From an uncultured Chloroflexota bacterium (GTDB lineage Bacteria; Chloroflexota; Anaerolineae; Anaerolineales; Anaerolineaceae): 48,959 nt of DNA. Location of the stretch: NCBI GenBank assembly GCA_902786265.1, contig CADACE010000035.1, positions 1 to 48,959 of the forward strand, written 5' to 3'. This document shows, piece after piece, positions 9,401-21,400 of this stretch. Within the stretch, counting starts at the first letter, position 1. Each line of letters opens with the position of its first letter. Position numbers and translations under genes: made by a program. The notes under the pieces were generated by a model. The model was not told the origin of the DNA. It saw only the letters and a list, made by a program, of their open reading frames with translations, and made no database searches.

Positions 9401-12400
9401 GGATGTCTTTTTCCGCGTCAGCTTTCGGCATAAGATATAGCTGGTTGCTGTTCGGTATATCCGGATGGTATTTCATGTTATAGGCGTCCCACTCCAGCCC
9501 GCAGGCAAAGCGTCCGTCCTCACTGACATCCAAAACCCGGCAATCCATCCAGCGCATCTTCAGCCGCAGCTCACCTTTTTCATTGCGCAATGCTTCAATA
9601 CATTCAGCCCTGATATCTGTATCCTGAATAGAGGAAAGCATATCTTCCGCCTGATTGATGGATGCCTGTCCGCTGCGGAAGCTGTACAGTGCGCGGTTGA
9701 AAATCACCTGGGCATTTCCGGGATCCTTTTTGAGCGCGGACTCCCAGAATTCCACAGCTTTTTGCGGCATATCAAGATCCAGAAAACTCAAAGCACGATT
9801 ATTCAGTGAATCTGCGGTATCAGCAGCAGCTTTTGGTTCCGGACGGAAGTAGACAATACCGGTAACATTTCGATAGATCGTGAGCAGTTCTTTTTCGATG
9901 AGAGAAAAGTCCTGAGGGCGTTTCTCTCTGTCTGTTTCCATGCATCTGCTCAACAAATCCCGAAGTGCCTGTGGAACAGGGATCCTGCCTTTCGGATCAC
10001 TGAGGTAATCATGGCAATTTATACCCGCCACGACCCCGTTCACCCAGGGGACAGAACCATAGTACATTTCCATAACAGAAACCGCCCAGGAATAAATATC
10101 GGTACTGCGGGTCAGAACCTGGCCATCCATTTGTTCCATCGAACAATACGCCGGGGTATAGATATTCTTCCCTGCCATTTGTGTGGCACGTTTATCGGCA
10201 TTTGATCCATTGTCTTCCAATGTCAGCTGTGCGCGGGCCTTCACCAGACCGAAATCCGCCGCCTTTGCCTGCCAATCTTTGCTGAGCAGCAGGTTATCCG
10301 GTTTTACATCCCGATGGATCAGACCGGATTCATGAGCATAGCGCAGCCCGCGGGCATATTGAATCGCTATATCAAGCAGCCGTGCCTGAACAGTACCGGG
10401 ATCTCCCAGATAGAGACTTCTATCCTGTATCCGGTTTTCCAGACTGCCGTTATCCATCCACTCGGAAAAAATGGTCGGTACGCCTTCTATTTCACGCACA
10501 TAGTAGCAGGAAACGATGTTCGGATGAAAACCAAGCCTGATCCAGTACTGACACTCATTAATGAAATTGGTCTTGGAAGTTTCGTCCGCAAACATTTGCG
10601 GCTGCGGCCGTTTCATCGCCAGGTCCACATTCCATCCCGTGTGATGGACCTTCCAGACCGATCCCATACCGCCATTGATTTGATCACTGTCAATGCGATA
10701 GGTACCAAGAAGAGTTTTGCCTTTTGAAAAAGCAGGGTTGTCATTCTGCCCGCTATTCCGAGCCCCGGTCCCTGGCCTTTTTTCCATATCGATCCTGTTT
10801 TGGGCTTCCTGTTCCAAACCGGCCAATAACGCGGCGAAGGGATCGTTACTGTTCATGTTGTCGTCTGATTTTTGAGGGGACGCAGCATGTGTGTCATCCT
10901 GCTGTACCGCCGGATCATTTTCCGCAAACGGGTTTTTGAGCAGGACCCAGTTTTTCTTGAAAACCTTTGCTGCGATAAGGGAAATATCCTTTGATACTGA
11001 CATTTTCTCGATCAGGTTACCTTCGCGCCCGTCAATGATGCCAAGGCAGCGGGCAGTTTCCGATTCCAACAGTCGAATCTCTCCATCCATACCACCCAAC
11101 AGACACTTTTTCCGCCCGGCGTTTGCCTTCAAACAGAAGAAGGGAATTCCCTCAACTTCCGGTGTATCAACATCCAGATTCGCATCGGCAAAAGAATAGC
11201 CCCCGGGACTGTCACAGAAGAATACCCGCGTTCCGTCTGCCGAGAAGAACATATCATAGACACCGTACGAAAGTTTTTCGCTTGTTTTCTTTATGCTTAA
11301 CTTCTCCGCATCCAAAAATGAAAAGACAGTTTCGGTCCATTCATCACCGCAGCGGATGAAGATCGTCTTCCCATCCGGGCTCAGGCAGAGATCCCAGATT
11401 TTTGAGCCACAGTTTTCACTTTCTTTTTCACAAACACCGCTGAGAAAATCCCATTTTCGGACAACACCGTCGCCATACCCGACAAAACAATGCTTTCCAT
11501 CGGGATGCAATGCCACGTCATTAACGGCGCTCTTATACCCGGACAGACAGCGCAGTTTTTTGCCGTCTGCCGTATCGATCACCGTCAGGCTGAAGCTCTC
11601 GTCAGTCAGTCCGCAGCAGAGCAGATACAGTCCGTCAGCACTGATTTCCACTTTACCAAGAACGATGAACGATACTTCAGCTTCATAGCGCTGCTCCATA
11701 GTCTCCGCAGCCAGGCAGCGCAATTTTTCTTTGTTGAGAATATAGATCCACTGTCCATCAGGACTGAGCACCACAACAGACTCGGCATCCGTGAATGGGA
11801 TGAGCTTTTTCTCCGCTTCCACAGGCGTGAGATCTTCAGACTCATCATTTTGATCAAACAATGGATCATTGTCCGGATCCACTGATGCGATTTCGGAAAC
11901 CGTGGGCCCGGAGCCGATTGCGAAGCCGGCTATCCCATTCCCGGTCTGACCGCTGCCGGCCGGCTGCTGATCGTCGTTTGTCCCAAGCCTGTCTGCCGCA
12001 TTCTGCTCCATCTGCGACATCAGCGCCGCGAAGGGATCTTTCGGATCGTCATCCGGCTTATCCGAACCGCCCGAGCCTCCGCCGTCATCATTCGGGTCCG
12101 GTTTCACGCGGACGGCATAGTGCTGTTCCTTACTGAGAAATACTCCCATGAACAGCGGATCGCTCTCATCAAATTCCGTTCCCTCGTCTGTCTTTTTGAT
12201 CTCAACAGAATAAACCCTTTTGTTCTTGAGAAGCTCTTTCACTTTTTCAAAAGAGCAGATGATGAGGCTTTGCGCTTTGTCGACGACCTCAAAGAATTCA
12301 TCGAACTTCATCGACCTGTCAGCGATATCATTCATAACAGCGGACTGGTCAACCACAAAGACGGCATCCGCCTGTTTCCGGAAATTCCGGATCCCCCATG

Positions 12401-15400
12401 GCGGTAATTTTCTCTTTGAAGGGGAAGTCTCAAACTTGAAGGGCAGCTTCATGAGACACACAGAGGTCATACCGGATCCTTTCGCGAGTGAACACAGAGC
12501 TGAACCGTAAAAAACATCGGCGGCCGTGCCGGCTTCACCGCTGACGAACAGCATTTCACCCGAGAGAATGTTTTGCTCTGACTGTTTTTGCCGCAGCAGC
12601 TTTAGCGCCTTTTCAAAGAATTCATCATAGTTTTCTTCGGGGCAGCCGATCTGCTTCACAACGCAGCGGTTAAAATTATTGTCTTCGACCCGGTGTTCCC
12701 GGAGCCATTCGTCCGTGATCATATACCACAGCCTGTCATCCGGAATGTTCCCCATTTCAGCGGCAATTTTCAGGAATGAATCTCTGCCGCTGACGATGGT
12801 TATCCCGTCAAAGCGCTCATTTCCGGCGGATATATCGACAGGATCCGGACCCGGGTCTACAATTGTCCCGGCATTATGAATATCGCATTGATTTTCCGAA
12901 GAAGTTTCGTTCCCGCTCACAAAAGGATTCTTCAGAAGGAACCAGGTCATATTATGAATACAGCAGGCAATGACTGACAGATCCTTTGAAGCTGAGATCG
13001 CTGAAATATAATTCTCTTCACCGCAGCTGATAATGCCGGAGGAATGGCCGCTGAGCAGATCGAAAAGCCTGATCTCACCATACAGACAGCCTGCCAGACA
13101 TTTTGACCGGTTGCTGTTTATCCCCATACATAAGAAATATTTCCCTTCCGCGTTAAGTTTTTCTAAAGACAGATCATCAGCGCTGATTGCAAAGATCCCA
13201 TCACTGCTGCACAGGATCACCCGGCTGCTGTCCGCTGAAAACTCCATATCGAAAATGTTGTACGTCATTTCTTCGGATTTTTTCCGTTTTTTCAGCGTTT
13301 CCGCGTCCAGGAAGGAAAAGCTGTATTTATGCCAATCCTCACCCGCCCGTATACATATGGTTTTCCCGTCCGGGCTGAGGCAGAGATTCCAGATTTTCGT
13401 GTTGATATCCTCACTCACCAGCTCACAAGTACCGGTGAGATAATTCCATTTTCTCACCGTACCGTCGGCAGAAGCAGTATAACAATGCCGGCAGTCAGGA
13501 TGCGGCACGACAGCGTTCACAGCGCTTTTATGTCCCGTCAGACAATGCAGGGTGCTGCCGTCAGCCGTATCAATGACCGTCAGGCTGAACCCATCCTTCG
13601 ACAGTCCGCAGCATAAGAGATAGCGGCCGTCAGAGGTGATTTTCACATCACCCAGAACGACAAATGGAGCCGCTGTTTTATACCGCTGAGACATGGAATC
13701 CGCGCTCAGGCATATCAGCGCAGCCTCGTCAAGGATATAGATCCGCTTCCCGTCCGGACTGAGCATCACTTTGGACTTCTCGTCCGCACCGGGAATCGCG
13801 GCTTTCTCCACTGTCACCGGGGAAGCAATTCCGGGATCCGAATCATTGTCCCCATCCTGAGAGACGGATAACGGTCCGACCGAAGAAAGCGACGATCCGG
13901 AATCGGCAGCGGAAAGAGGTTTGAAAAAGCCCTGCGATTCCATTTCTTTTCGTGTCTTTTCCAGTAAAGCAAGCGCTTTATCCTGCGGGATAATGCCGAA
14001 GCCCCTGTCTGTAAGTTCTGTCATCAGCCCCGGAAGCAGTTCAGCGGAAGATTTTTCACTATCTGCGGAAATCCGCACCCAGGCACAGGCTCCCGGGACA
14101 TCGAAACCCAGCGCATCTTCAGGCTTGATCCAGCGGTAAGCATACATGACTTGCCAGATTTGGGCTTTTCCTCCGGAAACTGCCGCGACATATTTCATAT
14201 CGCGGGAGCAGCTGATCTGCGTGATTTCATCCGGCATATGAATGGCGCTGAGAGTCCGGTCTGATTGCATATCAAAGAAACAGAGCATCTTCCTGTCACC
14301 GAAGAGCACAAAATGATCATTCGGCATCACACAGACCGAGCGGGGTGATTTAACGCCATGACCCTGACCGCGCATCGCCGCGATTTCATCCTCATGCTTC
14401 GTAAATTCTTTAGCGGCGATATTGTAAGACTGCAGTCCGTTATCTCCCATGGCCAGTGCCAGATTCCGGTAAGACAGGTCTGATGAAATTTCCATATGCC
14501 CGTTATAAATGAAGAATTGCGGATCAGAGGAATCATCTGCCAGATCCGCCATAACCACCGAATAACGGTAAAGGAGGATCAGCTTCCGGTTATCATAGCT
14601 GAACTGAATATCCTGAACCCTCTGAATAGAAAAGCTCATCTCCTTCACGAAGCTTCCGTCGGAATTCCAGACCCTGACCGTACCGTTATCATCACCGGAA
14701 GCGAACAATTTTCCGTCCCTGCTGATAGCGAGGGCGGTAACGGGCGCAATATGTCCGCTGCAATCAGCGAGATTCTGACCGCTGTGGGCATCAACTTTCC
14801 GAAAATCTATCCCACCCGCGATCGCCCGCAGGTAAAAACTGCCGTCCGGACTGATGGTCGAACAAATGAATCCTTCCGATAAATCAAGGGGTTCGTTTAT
14901 TCCCAATGCGTTCAGGACATTCCGGATATTATCCAATTCATCTTGATGAACTTCTGGAGAAGTCCGGTTGTCTGCGATCATCTCGCCGGTCCGCAGGTCA
15001 AAGAGCCTCTCTCCGCACAGGAAGAAATTCGAATCATCACTGAAGCTCACCCTGTCATTTTCATTCACATCCGGTACAGACATCAACGGCCATTGGGAGA
15101 TCACATGCACAGGGAAGCATTTCCGCGAAAGTTTTTCGTAAAATTCCAGCCAGTCCGGCCGGTAGATCGCGTCCGGATATTCCCGGCTCATATAGGTCGT
15201 GAACAGCTCCAGCGAGGCCTGGTTATAATCTCCCGCTTCTGCCAGGCTGTTCAGTTCCGAGAGCTTTTCGTCGCATTTCCGGTCAAACGCTTCCTGCTCC
15301 GTCCGGTTTTGTACGCGGCTGATCTCATAAGTACATCGGTAATCATCCCGTCCGGTTTGATCCCGGAACTGCCGGATCCTTTCCGGCGTATCCGCTGAAT

Positions 15401-18400
15401 TACTCACGCAATTCTGAGACAGATAATCCAAAACATCCTGTACCGTATGCTGATCCCCGAATTCCAGGCTGAGCTGTGCCAGCAGCAGGCCGGGTTCAGC
15501 TTCATTGAAATGGTTTTCCCAGTTCGCGGAAAGGTAACACTGCCCTTCATAAAGGCTCATCTGACTGCTCCGGACAAGGAACAGCGTATGATTGAAAAGC
15601 GTATTCGTATGCGCAGGGAACTTCAGCGCCGTCTGAGACCAGATCCGATCCGCTTCCTCAGGTCTGCCAAGATCAAGAAAGCTCAATGCCCGGTTATTGA
15701 GGGAATCGGCTGTGTCCGGCGCGGCTTTGGGCTGCGGACGGGGATAAGGTTTGCCGGTCACCTCCCGATAAACGGTACACAGAGCGGACTCAACATCGCC
15801 CATCGATTCGGGGCGTTTTTCCGGTTCCGTTTCCATGCAGTTCATCAGGAGCGATTTGAGCTTCGGAGGGACGGGAATCTTACTTTGATCCAGATAGTTC
15901 CGGCAGTTCATCCCTGCCACCACACCGTTCGCCCAGGGGCAGCTTCCGTAATACATTTCCATGACGGAGACCGCCCAGGAATAGATATCCGTGCGACGGG
16001 TGAGCGTTTTGCGGTCCATCTGTTCCATGGAGCAATAAGCCGGGGTATAGGCCCCGTTAGCCGCCACATGCGTTGCAGTGTTGTCTTCCGGTCCGCCGGC
16101 GGCGTTCAGCCTTCCGCGGGCTTTGGCCAGTCCGAAGTCGCTGACCCCGGCGTCCCAGTCCTTCGTCAGCAGCAGGTTGGCAGGCTTGACATCCTGATGG
16201 ATCAGCCCGGATTCATGCGCGTAACGCAGTCCGCGGGCGAACTGGATGGCAATATCCAGAAGCCTCGCCTGCACTTCCCTGTCCGATCCCTTGTAGAGAC
16301 TGCCGTCTTTGATGCGGCCTTCGAGGTCGCCGTTATCCATCCATTCGGAAAAGATCGTCGGTATGCTCTCGATTTCACGGACATAATAACAGGAAACGAT
16401 GTTCGGGTGCAGACCAAGATTGACCCAGACTTCGCATTCCTGTATGAAATTATGCCTGGACAGCTCGTCCGCGAACAGATCCGGCTTCGGACGCTTCATC
16501 GCCAGATCGACGTCCCAACCCGTATGCCGGACCTTCCAGACCGAGCCCATTCCTCCGTCGATCTGATCGCTCTCCACGCGATAGGTATCCAGGAGAAGTG
16601 AACCCTTCGCCAATTTCAGTGAAGAAGGAGCTGTCTCATTCCCGGTCTGACCGCTGACGGCCGGCTGCCGGGCGCCGCTTGCCCCAAGCCTCTCTGCCGC
16701 GTTCTGCTCCATCTCAGCCATCAGCGCCGCGATGGGATCCACGGGATCATTCTGTCCCGAATCCGGATCAGTCTTTCCGGCATCCTGACTGCCGGCATCC
16801 TGACCGCTCCCTGCCGGATGCTGAGCGCCGGTGTCCGATTCCTGATTTTGGTTATCTGATCCCGACTTCTCTGGATAGCGATCCCAGACATATACGCAGC
16901 CGGATACGGAAGCCGCCAGATAACGTCCGCTTTCAGACGCGCAGATGCGCTCTATCGCGCCGGGAAGTTCCGCCTGTCCGAGGCACTGATTCCAAACCAG
17001 ATCCCATACGGATAAAGAATTTCCGTAAGCGCACAAAACTTCCATACTGCCGGGAAGGAAACACACCAGGTCGGCGGGGATATCCGGGAAGAAGCCTTTT
17101 TCTATGGGACGCGCCGCGTCATAAACCGCCAGACCGGCTGAGCCTTTGGCATACAGGAAATCGCTGAACAAACTGTCCGTGGCAATACGCCAGCCGCTTT
17201 CACAGGGCCAGGCACTAATAAGATTCATGCGCTTTGTTTCTGTTTCCACAAAAATCATCTTCCTGCCGGTCTGGATATAAAGTCGTTTGTTGTCCGGCGT
17301 CAGGAACAAACCGCGGATATCCGGATCCAAAGAGACTGTGGAGCGCAGGAACTTTCCCTCCCCGTCCCAGATACCGATGGAACCGTCTTCGTAGGAGGAA
17401 ATCAGCATTTTTCCGTCATAACTGATCAGCAGATGGACAAGTGGTTCGGTTCCGCGTTCACACACAGCCAGAACGCTGCCGCTGACCGGGTCGACCTTCT
17501 CAAAAGCGTTCTCTTTCCATTTTGCCCGCAGGAAAAAGTCACCTTCGGGACTGAGGCCTGAAGTGATTTCAAGCCCTTTCCGGCCTTTGGCGGAATCGTT
17601 GATGATGTCACCGGTTTTGATCCCGTAAAGCTTCTGCCCGCACAGGAACAGCATGGTCTCACTGCCGGCATCAAAGCTGATCGGTTCATCCGCTCTGTCC
17701 GGTTTCGCGGAAAATACAGGCCTGCCCGAAAGAAATTCCGGACCATCGTCACGCTTTGCCGGTTCATCACGGTCCTCCGGCTGCGAATAGCCCAGACGGA
17801 CCCGGGCATCCTTCAGCGCCGCAATCATAGCACTTTCCAGAGTAAATCCGAGATTTCTTCTCTGGAGTTCTTTTATGAAATCCGGAAGCAGGTTCTCAGG
17901 TGTTTTATCGGGTTTCCCTGCCGCGGTCAGCCAGGCATAAGGCAGCAGACGCTCAGGGCTCGTATCCGAATTGTAAGCATCTTCGTATACGGAAATTTTC
18001 TTGCTGACCGAGCTCATAAATGTGATGTTTTCCAGCGCAGCCGCGTAACGCTCCCGCAGCTCATCCGCGTTTTTCAGACCGTTCATCAGCGGGATATATA
18101 AATATACGAGCCGCCAGAGTTCGGCATAACCCTTATCCGTGCCATAAACCAGATACTTCCCGTCCGGACTCACCGCTATGCTCGTAATGGTGACGCCATC
18201 CGTCATGTTCAGCAAAGCCAGTCCGCGCTGTGGATCCGGGGCATAACAGTGCAGGTCCCGGCTCTGCAGGAACAGGAACTGGTCATTCGGCATAAAACAG
18301 GCTTTTGTCACATTCACCAGCGGATGGTTTTCCGCTGCCATAAACGGCGCGTTCCAAACCTTCGAGTTCTCAGTGTCTTCCGGATCAACGATCCCCAGTC

Positions 18401-21400
18401 CGCCCCGTCCCAGTGAAATTGCCATCCTTGTAAAGGCATCATTCACCGCACAATCCGCGTAACCATCGTAATCCGTGATGATCCGATAGTCCGCCGTATC
18501 GAATTCAAGAACAGCGAAACAATTTGTTGACTGAATAATGAGCCGGCTGTTGTCCCAGCACATGAACATATTCAGGACCGTACCATTATTGACCGTATAG
18601 GTCTCCAGCTTTTGACCGTCAGCGGTCCATGTTCTGATTTTGTTTCCGTCATCAGCGGAGACCAGCCTTGACCCGTCAGGACTGATCAGCAGGGCTGTAG
18701 CACTGCCGCTCTCCCACGAACATGAAAACTTCTCCTCGCCGGTTTTTGCGTCGATACACTGAAAGAACGGCTTCCCTTTGAGCGCGCAAAGGTAAAAACT
18801 TCCGTCCGGGCTCAGGTGCGACGTGATATTATCCGGTTCACGGAATTGCAGCGACTTGTCCAAAGCCGAAATACCTATCCTGTTGTCGGCGATAATGGTA
18901 CCGGTTTCCATGTCGATCAGGCGGTTCCCCAAAAGCATCACAGAACCGTCACGGCTGAAGCTGGAAGCGGATCCGGGACGAACGTCCGCGATCAGCCCGG
19001 AAGGATACCAGGCTCTCACCGCGTAAGGGATGCACTTTTTCCCGATTTCTTCATTCAGCGCGATCCACTCCGGCCGGTTCAGGCAGGGCTGATAAACCGG
19101 GTCGGAAATCGTTTCGCACATCAGCACAGCCGCTTCCGGATACTCATCCCGGAGAAGATGATCTTTGATTTTGCTTTCCCGTTCCGCGTAACGCATTTCA
19201 GCCTTATCGGTATCCTCGAGGGTCCGGATGACGCTCAGCTCGTATCCGGGAGGGACATTCTCCTTCAGCCGGGCGGAGAGTTTCTCTGCTTCGTTTTCAT
19301 CCGGCATTTTGGACATCATCTCAAAGGGATCCAGCGGCTTTCCGGCTTCCATGCTCAGACGGAAATATAATTCGCCGGTTTCCGCGTTGCAGAAATTATT
19401 ATTCCAGGTTATACCGTACTGACGCAGCGCGTAATCCGGGGAAACGCTCCCTTTCCGCAGCATATAAACATAACGGTTATAAACCACCCGCGGATTTGCG
19501 GGGTCGAGCATCATCCCCCGATTCCAATTTTTCTCCGCTTCTTCCGGCACATCGAGGTCCAGGTAACTCAGGGCACGGTTATTCAGTGAATCCGCGGTTT
19601 CCCGGGCAGCCTTCGGTGCCTCGCGGAAATACAGGACATGGACGACAGAGGCAAAGATATCCAGGAGCTCTTTTTCGATCACGGCAAAGTCTTTCGGACG
19701 GTCATCCGGGTCTGCGGCCATGCAGCTGATCAATAATTGTTTCAGCTGCTCCGGAACAGGGACTTCACAGTCTTCAAGATACTCCCGGCAGTTCAGACCG
19801 GCAACGACACCGTTCGCCCAGGGAATGCTGCCTTTATACATCTCCATCACGGAAACAGCCCAGGAATAAATATCGGTCCGGATGGTCAGCGGTCTGCCTT
19901 CCATCTGTTCCATGGAACAGTAAGCGGGAGTATATCCGCTCTTCGCTTTTACCAGACCGAAATCGGAAATTTTGGCTTCCAGATTGTTCGTCAGAAGGAC
20001 ATTATCCGGCTTTACGTCCCGGTGGATGAGCCCGCAGTCATGTGCATAGCGGAGCCCACGGGCAAATTGGATGGCAATATGGAGCAGATTGATCTGCTTT
20101 TTTATGTCCGCACCAACATATAGGGACTTGTCTTTGATGTGGTCTTCCAGGCTGCCGTTTTCCATCCACTCGGAAAAGATGGTCGGGATGCCATCGATCT
20201 CACGAACGTAGTAACAGGCGACGATGTTCGGATGCAGTCCCAGGTCGATCCAGGCCTGACACTCCGCGATGAAGTTTTCCCGGGATCCGTCATCCGTGAA
20301 CATCTGCGCCTGGGGCTGTTTCATCGCCAGGTCAACGTTCCATCCCGTATGACGGACCTTCCAGACCGAGCCCATGCCGCCGTCGATCTGGCCGCTGTCT
20401 ATGCGATAAGTATCCAGAAGCAATGTGCCCTTCGCGTATTTTGAAGAGAAACCTGTGATCTCCGCATCAGTCTTATCATCATTCTGCCCGCCGGGTGCCG
20501 GCTGCTGAGAGCCGTCTGCTCCAAGCCTGTCTTTTGCTTCCTGCTCCATCTGCGCCATCAGCGCCGCAAAGGGATCCGCGGGCGTGTTTTGTCCGCCATT
20601 CTCCCCGCTGCCTGCCGGCTGCTGAGAGCCGTCTGCTCCGAGCCTGTCTTTCGCTTCCTGCTCCATCTGCGCCATCAGTGCCGCAAAGGGATCCGCAGGC
20701 GCATTCTGCCCGCCGTTTTGCCCAAGCCCGCCCTGAGCCTTCAGGTTTATCAGCGCAAGCAGCGCCAGGAAGGGTGCAGCGGGTGCATCCTGTCCGGGAT
20801 CAGAAACCGTAAGTCCGTCATTCTGCCCGCCGGCTGACGGCTGCTGAGAACCGTCTGCCCCGAGCCTGTCTTTCGCTTCCTGCTCCATCTGGGCCATCAG
20901 CGCCGCGAAGGGGTCTTCGGGCGGCGAAACAGGTCCGGCATCATCGTTCCCGTTTCCGTGATATTTCGGGTCGATATACCAGGCAATGAATTTCTCCTGC
21001 TGCATTCCTTTTTCAATTTCTTTCCGCATATTCTCATCAGTGATATTGGGCAGAAGGATCTGACGGATCGCCTTATGCGTGACGGGACCGATTTCCAGCA
21101 TCAGCCGTGCGATAAGCAGGGAGTAAAAGGGTTCATCCGCCAACAGCTCTTTATGGCTCAAAAGGGATTTTACCGCATCCTGACCGCTTATCTCTCCTAC
21201 TTTAAACCGGCGCAGCGTGAGATTAAACAGCGCGGGAATGAACTCTGGTTCCTCAGCCAGGATCTGCTGCCAAAATTGAACCGCGGCTTCCCAGGAACGG
21301 ACAAGCAGCGCTCTTTCATTTGTTTCATATGCGTCTTCAGAACCGGGGAACGGCGGATTCCCCATTTTATCAAAATACAGACTTTGGTCATCACTCTTCA

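Noticed and set aside
15447..16601. A 384-codon plus-strand frame opposite kinase 2
   Set aside because: The minus strand has clear kinase motifs there; the plus frame is a mirror of them.
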